Counted from the stretch's first letter, positions 26,601 through 36,190 are shown. The stretch: DNA of 64,000 bases from Odontesthes bonariensis (GCF_027942865.1 NC_134510.1:37689663-37753662), one strand, 5' to 3'. The notes: generated by a model from the letters alone, not told the origin. Translations and numbers: made by a program.

Positions 26601-29259
26601 CACACAAATCCTAACACTGAGGCCGAATAAAGCACTGGTGCAGTCAGTTTATTGCTTTCTGGGGCTTTAATTCCAGCATGAAAGCTCATCCATGTGCTGT
26701 TTTGAGTGATTTCAGCCCACTAGAAAGGGGCTCGCGTAAAAAAAATCTATTGGTATCAGCTTAAGTGTCCCTATATTTAGAGCACTTTGACTTCTTTACT
26801 ATCAAACTGCTCCTCGGATACGGAGTGAAAACAGATACGCCTCACACTTCAAAACAACTAAGAGTTATTTGAGGAAAAACAGCCATTTTTTTCCCTGGCA
26901 GGCCACAGGAGTGAATGATAAACTGGAGTTTAGAGTTTGCCTCACTTGGGCCCAGGTTGTGGAGCTGGTCCCTCAGACGGTGCAGAAGAGGAGGCTGGTG
27001 GAGGAGTTGTTGGAGGCGGGGAGGTGTCCATTGGCTGGGTAGAGGGAGAAGGAGTGGAGGTGGTGGATGATGATGAGGGAGGCGGCGGAGCGGCGGCAGA
27101 GGTCGTCTCCGTTTGGGTGGCCGAGTCGTTTGTCCGACCCTGAGAGCGGAAAAAGTATCCAAAGGTCAAAGGGCGACCTCTCTGCAGTAAGGAAGTCAGA
27201 GTCATCGGAAGTCAGAGTCATGGGAAGGCTGAGCGCTCACCTCCATCCTCTGGATGACATCATTGATGTCTCTGAGCAGGTTCTCGGCCAACACCAGCCT
27301 CAGTCGCGGCTCACTCTGCACCGGCTGGTCCATGTCAATGTGCACGTTCACAGACCCGTTGCTCTGTAACAGCAGAGCAGACCGTTAGCAGAGCGGACTA
27401 ATAACGGAGTGGGCCGTTAGCAGAGCGGACAGTTAGCAGAGCGGACTAATAACGGAGTGGGCCGTTAGCAGAGCGGACAGTTAGCAGAGCAGACCGTTAG
27501 CAGAGCAGACCGCTAACAGAGCTGACCGCTAACAGAGCTGACCGCTAACAGAGCTGACCGCTAACAGAGCGGACCGTTAGCAGAGCGGACTAATAACGGA
27601 GTGGGCAGTTAGCAGAGCGGACAGTTAGCAGAGCGGACCGTTAGCAGAGCGGACCGTTAGCAGAGCGGACCGCTAACAGAGCTGACCGTTAGCAGAGCGG
27701 ACCGTTAGCAGAGCGGACAGTTAGCAGAGCAGACCGTTAGCAGAGCAGACCGTTAGCAGAGCTGACCGCTAACAGAGCTGACCGCTAACAGAGCTGACCG
27801 CTAACAGAGTGGACCGTTAGCAGAGCGGACCGTTAGCAGAGCGGACAGTTAGCAGAGCAGACCGTTAGCAGAGCGGACCGTTAGCAGAGCGGACCGCTAA
27901 CAGAGCTGACCGTTAGCAGAGCGGACCGTTAGCAGAGCGGACTAATAACGGAGTGGGCCGTTAGCAGAGCAGACAGTTAGCAGAGCAGACAGTTAGCAGA
28001 GCAGACAGTTAGCAGAGCAGACAGTTCGCAGAGCAGACAGTTCGCAGAGCAGACAGTTCGCAGAGCAGACAGTTCGCAGAACGGCCGTTAGCAGAGCGGA
28101 CCGTTAGCCAAACGGCCGTTAGCGGAGCGGACCGTTAGCGGAGCGCTTCCCCACGTGAGGCTGCGCACAGTGACCAGGGATGGGATCTTACCCCGGTGCT
28201 GGTTGTGACTCTGGCATTCCTGGCATTCTCTCCCATGCCCGACACCATCTGCTGGACCGACATCTGCATTAAAGCACAGTCGCACAGATTTAGCTGAACC
28301 CGTAAGATACAACATGCTGAATATTAAAACCAAACATTTTTCATCAATTCTACGATACTTTTTTTTTTTTAATAATAATGGTAGAACAGGTTGGCTTTAA
28401 AGTTGGTGTTTATCACTTTTTGTCACATACAGCCTCAGAAATCAGAAGATAACCGGCAGAACTTTGACTTGATGATTTATTTTCAGTTGTTTACAAAATT
28501 GATTTATTGCTGCGTCCTGTGAGCCGAGTTCCAGCCTCGTTTTGGCGTTGATGAAGGTAGTCCGGCTAGTTGGCTGGGGTTTAAAAAATAAAGCGTTTTG
28601 CTTCTCAAAACAATATGCGTTCAGCAGAGTAATACAGCAGGGGGTAAGAAGATGTTCATAAATGATGTTGCTAGTATGGGATGTCATACAGCTTCATGTC
28701 AAAAGAGGCGAACTATCCCTTTAAAGGCCGGTCCGTGGAAATATGGTTTGACATTAAACCGGTCACAGAAGACTGTGAAAGAATTAAAAATGTGCTATTT
28801 AAATTAGAACGGACTATCAAAGAACAGATGTCCTCCCACAGTTTTGTACTGCAGCTTTAAGTTACTGATGAGGTCTTTTTCTAGTTCACTCCTTATCAAA
28901 ATCTCATCTGAGCCGCTGCATCACACATCTATCAAAAGATGGGTAACATCTTTTAACAGCTTTAATTGTGCGTACTAAACGGCTGTGAAAACTTCCACTG
29001 CCCACACCGTAGATGTTTGATAGCATGTGGCTTCACCCCCCATTCATCTGCAACTTTCCAGCCCATAATCTGACATTAACGCCTATTCATGAAGCCATCA
29101 GCGAGCTGGGGGGAGGTGAGAACAGCAGGGTCACATTTTATTCTACATCCTGGCTCTCAAATGGAAATCAAATAGGTTTTACACTACAGTATCAACGTGC
29201 TGAGAAGCTAATGTCCTTATTCAGCTTTCATCACACACCCAGTAGCACCGCCTAGCATC

Positions 29260-29299
<40 letters not shown>

Positions 29300-32200
29300 G
29301 ATGAGACGTTTCAACCTGGTTAAATTTAGATTTGGATGTTAGTTGAAACATGCCAATTCAGAGTCAGAAGGTTTAGAAGATATGTGGCCCTTTTAGAAAA
29401 AGGACAATATTTCTTTAGGAGACTGTGGGGTGAAAGAACTGATGAGAATCTCTGCTCAGAGTCACTTCTCCAGCTGGAATGAGCAGACTCAGCAAGGCTG
29501 CCACGAGCCTGTAAAAGCTGGGATTTTTACCAGGGCTGGGCAAGTTAACGCGATAATAACGAGTTAACTCGTTATTTTTATTATTGTAAAAGTCTGTTGC
29601 TCACAGGCTTTTATTATTATTGTAAAAGTCTGTTGCTCTCAGGCTTTTATTTTGTAAAAGTCTGTTGCTCACAGGCTTTTCTTTTGTAAAAGTCTGTTGC
29701 TCACAGGCTTTTATTTTGTAAAAGTCTGTTGCTCACAGGCTTTTCTTTTGTAAAAGTCTGTTGCTCACAGGCTTTTATTTTGTAAAAGTCTGTTGCTCAC
29801 AGGCTTTTATGAATGTCATCTTTTCACCAAAAAGCGGCCTGTTTCAGAGCTTTCCTGTCAGATGTGTTGATGTCTGTAAACGGGAGTTTCTGTGCAGAGA
29901 AAGTGAGCTGCAACCTCTCTTCTGACAAAGTATCACATCTAACCGGATGTTTGGTTTCACAGAATTGAAGCAGATATAAAAACAAAACGTAGAAACGCTG
30001 CTGTCATTTAATGCAAGACTGAATCCAGATTAAACACACACACACACAAATAAATGGTTTTTAGTGGGTGTCTGAGGGTTTTTTTGATGAGTGTAAAGAG
30101 GTTTCAGTGGGGAAACACAGTCAAACTGATACAATAAATGACTCATGAGGCAATTATCTAATTTCTGAACAGTCCATTTGATACCACTCCATAACTAATC
30201 AATAGACTTTGATGTGTAAAATCTGGATTTGGTGGAATCAGGGCTGTTGTGATGAGGGAATTCACTGTGTGGTGATGTGCAGCATCCTCAGGGACTGGGT
30301 CATGTCAACCGAAGAACCAGAATTCAACCGATACGCCCCAAAATAAGTCGGTAACTTGATTTATTTCAAACTTACTCGTCTGCGTACTTGGGGAACTAAT
30401 TTTAACCGACCCAGAGACGCTTTCGTTTGTCGTTTCACTGTGTTGTCGAGTCATGTTGCCTTTTCTCCCCGCAAACTTAGGTAGTTAGAAAGACATTTTA
30501 AACCCAACTTCAGCCAGTTGCACACGATGCATGTTTGAGACTGTAAATCTCAGAGTATAATCGCTCCACACTTTGTGAATGAATCCTGTGATAGACAGAC
30601 TCGGCACAAAGCAGCATGACTGGCTGGTACACGGCTAGCAAACAACAGTTTTCCATATGGAAACATAAATGAATGCATCTAATTTGTTTCCATCAGACTT
30701 CCACTCACCCAAACAGAAAGTCTATTTGTAATGGTTAATGCAGAATCCTGCCTCGTGTTTACAGCGGAGGAAGGGAAGGGAGAAGAGTTTGCTATCGGAA
30801 GGCACAGGAAAAACTGCCCGACTGATTGATGATCAGAAACTGATGAGCTTCTGAGGGGCAACCGGAGACCAGGAGTCATATGATGGGAAACCACGTCAGG
30901 CTTAAGTCTGTTATGGCTTAGGAGCAGCCTGCCTGGACTCAACTCAACTTTATTTATTTACTCTTTAAAACAGTCGTGGCTGAAACAAAGTGCTCTACAT
31001 GAGTAACAATACGAAATATAAGGCATAAAAACAATATAAGAAGAACAATGACTGTGGACATCTGGTCAATAGCAAGAACTTGTAGCCTAGTTAAGCACCA
31101 GGGACCCACATCTTGTCTCGTCACAGGCAACGGCAGGAGTCCAAGACAGCTTAACCCCTTACTGCGCGCCCCCCATTTTCACGTTTTTTGCCAAAACGAC
31201 ATGCCCAAGTTGTAAAAAGCACAGATCCCACATCTTTTGAGACTCAGAGATGTGTCTGGTATCATTGGAAAGGTAACACTCTCAGGAATATTATAAAAAT
31301 GTCTGTGTGATGCTGTGTCTTACTGACCCAGAGTGGGAGGGGTTAGAATGATGGGGTTGTTTCCCCGTCCATATGTTTGCCTATACATTAAATTGGGTAA
31401 AGCCATTCAGGGACCTCTAGGCCTCTATAGACACAGCTAGGTCAGAGCCACATGTCTTGACTTCATGCAGTCCAAATTTGGAGTCAAAAGACCAAAAAAT
31501 TAATTGTTCAGAGGTATTTTTCAACAGGTATGTCTATGCGTTTTCCTTAGTTCCTTTTTGGAGTCTCCAAAAGGACACTTGGTTACCAAAGCTGTATAAC
31601 CAGAATCAAACAATAATATAATATAATATCTATCTATCTATTGCAGTATCAATTACAATATCAAACCAATATCAAAATCGCAAATCTCTTTGTGTGTTAT
31701 GATTCAATGCAACAATCTGTACGCATTTACATTATGCACGTTACGCACCATTCGGGGCATTTCCCCTATGATCGATAACGCATGAATTTGTTTTGGCACA
31801 TACAAGCTTGATAGTATAGTCCCATACACTGTTGGAAACCTTAGACTATTGGCTAAAAGGTTATCAACATAATTTACATGGAAATCGCCATTGGCTGGAA
31901 CTACTGTCATTCTAAGTAGTATTGTGGGAAGTGAAGACGCGTGTCCTCATTGGCTTTCAAGACGTGTACTGCCCACTAACCATGCTCCGATTGGTTTGTG
32001 TCTGGTGTCAATCGAAGCTACAGTACCTGACACACCTCCACATTGAGTAATTTGTAAGCAATGGACTGGCATATGACTCGGAGCCAGCTAGATAAGTTAC
32101 TTTTGCGTCTTTAGTCGCCCAAAGTACGTTTTGCGGTTGGACAATACATCAACATTGTGAGGAGAGGATTAAGTTTATAAGAAAAAGGACTTCATATTTC

Positions 32201-34898
32201 ATAACCATGGATACTTGGCAAGCTTTACAAGGTGTCCCCGAGTCACGAAAAGGTTTTGGTGGATAACAGCAAGGCTTGAAAGGTAGGTTGAGATGTCACA
32301 CTGAAACACGTTAGCTTAGAGGCTAGCTGAGCTAACGTCTGTTACTGTTATCGCTGTGAGCAACCATTTGATTCGGTTGAATGTCCGATGAGTGCATTTG
32401 AAATGGTCTTGAATGAATCGGGTGAATCTCAGCTTTCTAACGGTGTATGGCATGAATATACTTGTTAAGGGATGGCGTTTCAGGATTGAACTAAAGTGCA
32501 TACCGCCCAATTCCAATCCCAAGTGTACCGCTGACGGTACAGCGTGCAGTAACAGGTTAAAGGCCTCGGCATGCTTCTCCGTCTCTATCCGTCAATCCGT
32601 CTCCTTATACCGTTCTTTCGAAGTTCTCCGTGGGGCAGTTGGATACGCAAGGCAGTTCACCTCCCGATCAGTAGGCGGCGCTACGTTAAACGACCCAATC
32701 TGGCGACGTCTATGGTGAAAGTCGCTGATTGATTGTTCACCTTCCGGCTCGTTCCACTCCTCACAGTGAGCGATGGCGACCGAGAGAGAAAGACTGTTGT
32801 TGGAGTCGGAGCTTGTTGATGTTGAAATGCAAATAATTTTGACCAAATGTTGACCGGCACACAGTAAACTCTTTCAAAAATGGCGGTGTTGTTGTTCTGA
32901 GAGGAAGGAGCTAAACCGGAAAAGAGATTCCGGAAATTATGTTGTTAGCCGACCAATCACAACCCTTGGAGTCTCTGTGAGTATCCGTCTCCTCGACGGA
33001 TAGATAGATAGATAGATAGAAATGTTGGCCGACGCACGCAAGCGATGGAGAGCGTCTCCGGGGGGGGGGGTTTCTCCGTCTTAACACCTTAAGACGTTGC
33101 TGCGCACCGCCGACCACGGACCAGGTGGGGAGATTTAAGTCCAGCGAGCCCCATGACAAAACTGAATACTGCTTTTATTAAACATTTTCTAACATTTAAA
33201 TGCACAATGAATCATAAAAAAAAAAGATAAAAACTGTTTGTGACAGCAGCCGATCAGCACTGCAATGCTACAACCATGCCGTCACTGTGACAGCCCCAGC
33301 TGGAGTTCACTTTAAACACACCGACCAAAGCGGGCCTACCTGTATCTGCTGGGGGTCCATGATGTTCACGGGCAGGTTGAACGTTCCGAGCATCACGTAG
33401 CTGTTAGCGTTGCGATCGTGCGGAGGCACTTGCGACGTTCCCTGGGAGGACGACGACGGCCCACTGTCAGCCGAAGTGCCTCCTGATCCCGAGCCAGGCT
33501 GGGAGGGTGGAGGGGGGGCCCGTTCCACGAGGTGGATCACCTTTCCACCCACATCTGCAACAACAACAGTTTACTGTTAAAAAAGGCAGGGAACAGTCCA
33601 GCAGAATGGCTGGAAGCATCAGAAATGGGTCGTGTTGTTTTTCCTCCAACAGCAGGAGTCAGTTGTAAACTCAAATCTTCACAAATCATTGTAATAAAAT
33701 AAATGAAAGAATTAAAGGTTTCCTCTCCCAAACAGACCAGGAGAAACTCATCCATGCATTCATCTCCAGCAGACTCCATCACTGTAACGCTCTTTTAACT
33801 GGACTTCCCAAAAAGATCATTAAACATCTGCAGCTCATCCAGAACGCTGCTGCTGGAGTTTTAACCCGGACTAAGAGATCTGAACACATCACAGCAGCTT
33901 TAAAGTCTTTACTCTGGCTTCCAGTCAGTCACAGAATAGATTTTAAAAGCCTGCTGATGGTTTACAATCTGTGATCTGTTCAGAGAATATAAAGCCAGCA
34001 GAGCTCTTAGATCCAAGGACTCAGGTCAGCTGGTCCAGTCCAGAGTCCAGACTAAACATGGAGAAGCAGCATTTAGCTGTTATGCTGCAAACAAGTGGAA
34101 CAAACTGCCAGTGGAGATTAAACTCTCACCAAATGGAGACATTTTTAAATCCAGGTTAAAGACATTTCTGTTCTCATGTGTCTATGCATGAAATCTGCAC
34201 GATATCTTTGAACTTATCTGGACTGTTGCTTGTTTTTAATCATTTTATTTGTTTCTCTTTATTTTATTTTATGTATTTTTAATGCTTCTTCCACTCCCTG
34301 CTGCAATGCTTTTATTTTATATGAAGCACTTTGAACTGTTTTGTACATGAAATGTGCTACAAATAAATTTGACTTGATTTGATAATTAAGCAATCTTTAA
34401 TTCAAATAAATTTGACTTTCGGATATATTCCTCATTTACTTAATCATTGGTTAAGCCCCATTTATTGAGCAAGTATATAAAAAGACATGAGAAACCATTT
34501 TGGAAAAAGAAAAAGAAAAGAAGCATAGAGAGCAAAGACAACTGTTAAGCCGCAGGTGAATTAAGATAAAAATCCCATTATGACTCACTGTAATCTGCGA
34601 GCGTCCTTTCATCCTGCAGAACTCTTCCCTGGTAAATCAGCCTCTGTTTATCCACAGGGATACCCACCGAAGGGGCAATGTGTTCCTTGAACTCCTTCAC
34701 TGTCAGCTACAAAATGGCGGAAAAGAGGCAAATCATGATCAGAGCGGGGGTGAAGAAAAGAGCATTTACTTTAAAAACATGAAGCAGAAAGGTCTTTTTT
34801 TTTTTTTTACCTGAGCGCCAACGGTGTATGTTCTGCTCTGGGAGTCTAGAGTTTTGACCGTCACTTCTATGTCTGAAGGTTGTTCTTCCATTGTGTTT
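7183..34898 (-). CDS. bag6: BAG6 (BAT3/Scythe) chaperone, complete gene of 24 coding exons
   Basis: BAG6 is the scaffold of the cytosolic/nuclear BAG6-UBL4A-GET4 complex. It holds exposed hydrophobic segments, hands tail-anchored proteins to GET3, and sends failed products to the proteasome. Twenty-four exons on the minus strand join with matching phases into 1222 codons plus TAA; the human protein has about 1130. An N-terminal ubiquitin-like domain (about residues 7-80) reads [12 protein letters not shown], then [24 protein letters not shown] and [12 protein letters not shown]. Next come Pro/Ser/Thr/Gln-rich linkers, the conserved [17 protein letters not shown] block, [11 protein letters not shown] and RVIRISHQ. 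The C-terminal part carries LFGTI-like, [22 protein letters not shown] and [16 protein letters not shown] blocks, a PAKRRK nuclear signal (about 1137-1142) and a BAG-like tail. ATG 34891-34889 lies 7 nt inside an exon behind a clear acceptor. Two donors are weak (GTCAGT at exon 15, GTGATG at exon 19). The identification is firm; exon ends were placed by eye. Confidence 0.96.
7279..8892. other. BAG6 intron 23: no recognised element
   Basis: This is an AT-rich intron. A short AATAC direct-repeat run at 7905-7920 and weak open frames are the only features. No transposon family is recognised. Confidence 0.5.
9316..9923. mobile_element. Non-autonomous hAT-like element 'GGCTGTG', copy A
   Basis: It starts GGCTGTGACCGAAACCGCATAC and ends in GTATGTGGTTTCGAACACAGCC, an inverted pair of about 22 bp. 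The interior (TGCATACTAGATTCTCTGAA, ACTACCCAAGATGCAACGTA and following) is shared with copies at 16367, 24893 and 62571. It lies in BAG6 intron 21. Confidence 0.8.
10268..11587. mobile_element. TTAA-target MITE with long inverted arms, copy A (expanded)
   Basis: The left arm (GCCTCTTTTGACATGAAGCT to about 10560) and the right arm (about 11320-11587, ending GAACTATCCCTTTAA) are inverted copies. The middle has three copies of CAGTGATACGAAGGGAGAGA with AT-rich spacers (11028, 11158, 11295), so the inner arm was tandemly multiplied. It lies in BAG6 intron 21. Confidence 0.8.
12347..13481 (-). mobile_element. hAT-type element with BED zinc-finger ORF, inserted at a BAG6 splice donor
   Basis: The ends GGGATGCAAATTATAG and TTTACATCCC are inverted. 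The insertion is flanked by a direct repeat ATCACCTGTGTGT (12334-12346 and 13482-13494), which contains the donor of BAG6 exon 19. A minus-strand frame (13097-13369) reads [20 protein letters not shown] and LRSHLNDLH, the C-x2-C...H-x4-H pattern of a BED finger. A second MITE (12628-13028) is nested inside. Confidence 0.7.
12628..13028. mobile_element. MITE 'CACTGGAAAAAAT', copy 1
   Basis: It starts CACTGGAAAAAATGCCCCTC and ends GATTTTTTCCAGTG. The roughly 400-bp interior (CTTGAAATTAGCTTAAAAAC, CCCTATATCTGGCTGAAAT and following) recurs at 19443, 25738, 41985, 50693 and 52797. It is non-coding. Flanking sequence 12383-12627 recurs inverted at 26133-26310, so part of a larger repeat was carried with it. 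Confidence 0.85.
14156..15107 (+). mobile_element. hAT transposon, internally deleted, with exact 8-bp target duplication
   Basis: The ends TAGGGCTGAACGATAT and ATCGTTCAGCCCTA are inverted, and ACACCAAC flanks both sides exactly (14148-14155 and 15108-15115), as hAT elements produce. The plus frame 14550-15014 reads [37 protein letters not shown] and [20 protein letters not shown], the ZBED/hAT transposase region before the catalytic core. Most of the catalytic and dimerisation parts are lost. Confidence 0.92.
16367..18428. mobile_element. 'GGCTGTG' hAT-like element, copy B, carrying a 1.6-kb satellite
   Basis: The left end GGCTGTGTTCGAAACCGAATAC and right end GTATGCAGTTTCAAACACAGCC frame the same body as copy A up to about 16790. 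The rest is an expansion of the GTATGCAGTATG-type right sub-terminal sequence. It lies in BAG6 intron 16. Confidence 0.85.
16790..18415. repeat. Satellite of GTATGTAA / GTATGCA / GTATGTA units
   Basis: About 1.6 kb consists of 7- and 8-bp units GTATGTA, GTATGCA and GTATGTAA in irregular order, with a few variants. On the minus strand it leaves frames of 508 and 603 codons made of [11 protein letters not shown]-like peptides, which are an artefact of the missing stops. Confidence 0.95.
18465..23639 (-). CDS. bag6: BAG6 coding exons 10-16 (central low-complexity and DUF3538-type region)
   Basis: Limits in gene order are: E10 23589-23639 (51 nt), E11 21979-22331, E12 21828-21900, E13 21382-21731, E14 18895-19150, E15 18638-18807, E16 18465-18518. 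E11 reads [20 protein letters not shown], then a Ser/Thr/Pro linker and [11 protein letters not shown]12 reads [17 protein letters not shown], as in the human [16 protein letters not shown] block. E13 begins in a long Ser/Thr tract made by a GGA/GGT-type simple repeat (about 21650-21715). The true frame is Ser/Thr, not the Pro-rich frame that is also open there. E13 ends in [21 protein letters not shown]14 encodes [20 protein letters not shown] and E15 [20 protein letters not shown]. The E15 donor must be GCT|GTCAGT, because the next GT would break the frame into E16. A TTAA-type MITE sits between E10 and E11. Confidence 0.92.
19187..20625. mobile_element. Zaphod/Charlie-like hAT remnant with nested MITE
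   Basis: It starts CAGTGGTTCTCAAACTTTTT, the hallmark end of this hAT group. The body is diverged, the matching right end was not found, and a CACTGG MITE (19443-19829) is inserted in it. It lies in BAG6 intron 13. Confidence 0.5.
19443..19829. mobile_element. MITE 'CACTGGAAAAAAT', copy 2
   Basis: It is bounded by CACTGGAAAAAAATTAAG and TTTTTTCCCAGTG, and its interior matches the copy at 12628 in the opposite orientation. Confidence 0.8.
20655..21340 (+). mobile_element. L2-like LINE 3' end with expanded tail
   Basis: CCAGTCCAGAGTCCAGACTA and the following 170 bp match 34035-34210, the last coding part of an L2-like LINE. The tail (GTACATGAAATGTGCAACAA, then ATAAATTTGATTTGATTTTG) is shared as well. 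In between, 20895-21230 is a tandem expansion of TTCTTTCTCTTTATATTCTT-like units. Confidence 0.75.
22397..23546. mobile_element. TTAA-target MITE with ~330-bp inverted arms, copy B (complete)
   Basis: It starts TTAA-AGGGATAGTTCGCC and ends GGCGAACTGTCCC-TTTAA. The two arms (to about 22680 and from about 23240) are inverted copies. The unique centre (22690-23220) has no transposase. TTAA targets point to the Kolobok or piggyBac superfamilies; AAAGGGATAGTTC-type ends are familiar from fish Kolobok-like elements. It lies in BAG6 intron 10. Confidence 0.85.
23643..23684. repeat. (CA)21 microsatellite in BAG6 intron 9
   Basis: It is a pure CA run adjoining the acceptor of BAG6 exon 10; on the minus strand it is a (TG)n tract running into GTGTGCAG. 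Confidence 0.97.
23829..34891 (-). CDS. bag6: BAG6 coding exons 1-9 (UBL domain to first half of Pro-rich region)
   Basis: Plus-strand limits of the exons in gene order are: E1 34811-34891 (27 codons, starts [13 protein letters not shown]), E2 34589-34706, E3 33340-33554, E4 28192-28263, E5 27241-27363, E6 26946-27139, E7 26355-26487, E8 24139-24339, E9 23829-24051. Phases agree at every join, for example TACA|ATGTGGGT gives DYNVGGK across E2-E3. E1-E3 encode the ubiquitin-like domain. E4 ([19 protein letters not shown]) seems to have no counterpart in the main human isoform, as I recall it. E5 encodes the [19 protein letters not shown] block, E7 the [21 protein letters not shown] helix, and E8 [19 protein letters not shown] to the HVVRPFSHY motif. 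E9 encodes [18 protein letters not shown]. Intron 3 is about 5 kb and holds a piggyBac-like element and a LINE fragment; intron 4 is almost entirely minisatellite. Confidence 0.93.
24780..25575 (-). mobile_element. Rex3/RTE-like LINE 3' fragment split by a DNA transposon
   Basis: 24784-24892 (GGGGGCAGCAGCTTGAGCAG, then CAGCTCTTCTGGGGGAACCC) and 25476-25575 (AACAAGACCCCGAGACACTT) read as the antisense of the familiar fish RTE/Rex3 reverse-transcriptase end. Between them lies the element at 24893-25475. Some LINE sequence at the break is also missing. Confidence 0.65.
24893..25475. mobile_element. 'GGCTGTG' hAT-like element, copy C
   Basis: The start GGCTGTGTTCGAAACCCTAC and body match copies A, B and D. 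The right end stops at GTATGCAGTATCTG without the last bases of the inverted repeat. Confidence 0.75.
25738..26310. mobile_element. MITE 'CACTGGAAAAAAT', copy 3, with shared flank
   Basis: The left end is worn; the right end is TTTTTTCCAGTG at 26121-26132. The adjoining 26133-26310 (TAGTCTCATGCTGAAGTTAT and following) is the reverse complement of 12385-12627, so both copies sit in the same older repeat. Confidence 0.75.
27364..28140. repeat. Minisatellite, 15-bp unit CGTTAGCAGAGCGGA, in BAG6 intron 4
   Basis: About 50 units start right at the acceptor of BAG6 exon 5. Variants are CGCTAACAGAGCTGA (the GTTAGC hexamer replaced by its reverse complement) and a longer unit with CTAATAACGGAGTGGGC, which recurs four or five times and gives a higher-order pattern. 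On the minus (transcript) strand the main unit contains GCTAACGG, a branch-point-like sequence. Confidence 0.95.
28509..28724. mobile_element. TTAA-target MITE, copy C (collapsed)
   Basis: It holds pieces of both arms (CGTCCTGTGAGCCGAGTTCC and GAGGCGAACTATCCCTTTAA) with the centre and outer left end lost. It lies in BAG6 intron 3. Confidence 0.75.
29264..29298. repeat. (AC)n microsatellite
   Basis: It is a run of about 17 AC dinucleotides in BAG6 intron 3. Confidence 0.95.
29531..29830. mobile_element. 'AGGGCTGGGC' hAT-like fragment with 32-bp tandem repeats
   Basis: The end CAGGGCTGGGCAAGTTAACG is followed by about eight copies of a 27-32 bp unit (TGTAAAAGTCTGTTGCTCAC, then AGGCTTTTATTT). 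The same unit is repeated at 56035-56245, so the tandem array belongs to the element family. The other end is missing. Confidence 0.75.
30945..31060 (-). mobile_element. L2-type LINE 3' tail fragment
   Basis: CTCAACTCAACTTTATTTAT and the AAGTGCTCTACA block resemble the antisense tail seen at 60320-60400. Confidence 0.35.
31151..32560. mobile_element. Non-autonomous TTAA-flanked, piggyBac-like element (1.4 kb)
   Basis: TTAA-CCCCTTACTGCGCG on the left and GTGCAGTAACAGG-TTAA on the right form an inverted pair with TTAA at both outer edges. The interior shows no transposase. It lies in BAG6 intron 3. Confidence 0.6.
32563..33100. mobile_element. Unassigned DNA-transposon-like repeat, Harbinger-style
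   Basis: CCGTC-rich segments at both sides (TCTCCGTCTCTATCCGTCAA; GTATCCGTCTCCTCGACGGA) and a short ATG frame starting [14 protein letters not shown] suggest a non-autonomous element. A (GATA)5 run lies at 32999-33019. The family is a guess. Confidence 0.3.
33735..34382 (+). mobile_element. L2-like LINE 3' end in BAG6 intron 2
   Basis: A plus-strand reading gives [20 protein letters not shown], then [27 protein letters not shown] and [20 protein letters not shown], the end of an L2-type reverse-transcriptase protein. Stops follow, and then the tail ATGAAATGTGCTACAAATAA. It is dead and 5'-truncated. Confidence 0.8.
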
Positions 34899-34906
34899 CT
34901 GTATCA

Positions 34907-36190
34907 TAACGCACAGAAGATACCAGACACTTAAGGACAAAAACACGTCTGATGATAACTACACACAAATTCATATTCATTTCTTCATAAACACCCTTCT
35001 GATAAGAAATTCTTAAATCAATATTGTGACTAAGTCTGAGTGGAGTATCTTGCACGTGTGACTATATATTGGTCACTTCTTTATTTAAGGACAAATAATC
35101 TGATGCAGACACAGCGTCAGTGAAATCTCTTCTAACACAACTGATTTGTTACACTCATTTGCATCTATACTGGCTTATAAACATGATTTATCAATTTGTT
35201 GTTTTGCTTTCCATGGACCAGAGAACCAGCACAGGCCCACAGCATCACATCTGCAAGCATCGGTTTTTAAACAGCAGTCTTTTGAACCTCAAAGTGTATT
35301 CAATTTGTTTTGTGTAGAAGGCCAAATGCTTTTTGCTTGTCTTATTTTCCAGCAATTTATTCTGTTAGTAATCGTACTCTTTTTTTTCCTAAATCAACAT
35401 CTCTGACCTCCTTGTTTTACCTCCTGTGTTTGATTTTATTAACTTTTGTAAAGAAACTTGCAATGTTGTGTAAAAGGTTTCCTATCAACAATAATATTTC
35501 TATTTTCATCATCTCTAACATAATTAAAAGGACGTAAATAATGAAAGAATGTGTTGTTTTTCGTATTGTTTTTGGCTGTTTGACCCAAGGCAAATCTATC
35601 CACGAGTTAAAACTTGTGGAAACTTGCAAGTATCAGAAACATCATCGTCAAATTCACATCAGACAACACAATGTTGTTGTTTCGAAAAACGATCCAACGA
35701 TACTTACAAAAGCTGTGTGGCCATTTAACTGTGAAAAAGACACAGAAGTAAGATTAAAAAAAAAGAGAGCAGCAAAGTCTTACGGGTAGCACTGACCTAT
35801 TCCGTAAGTCAGTAAGACTATTTAGTTAGGTAGAAGGCTGTTTACTAGCTAACTTAATGTTAGCTAAGTGAAGTCATCGCAGCTAAATCCTGCTGCGGAC
35901 ACCGGCACTTAATATGTACTTTCATGTGTTCTCATGACTGAAAACTGCACAATGTAAAGCCTGTTAACGATACGGAACACAATGGACTATTATTAACCAA
36001 TGTCCGTCTAGCGGGATTGAGCTTTAAATAACTTAAAAGCCAAGCAGACGTTTGCAACTAAGCTAACTTCGACCCGCTAAACTAGCCGGACGGCTAAGCT
36101 AATGCTACAAGAAACTACGCCTAAGAAATCGGATCAACAATTCACAAACAGAAAGAAACGTTTGTTTTTTCCACGAACACGATGTTGCTC
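34907..36190. other. BAG6 intron 1: no recognised element
   Basis: This is AT-rich sequence. Weak frames in both directions lack recognisable domains. No repeat family is recognised. Confidence 0.4.

Noticed and set aside
35120-35790. Short frames in BAG6 intron 1 as a possible nested gene
   Set aside because: Low-complexity AT-rich peptides without domains; no promoter or polyadenylation arrangement supports a gene.
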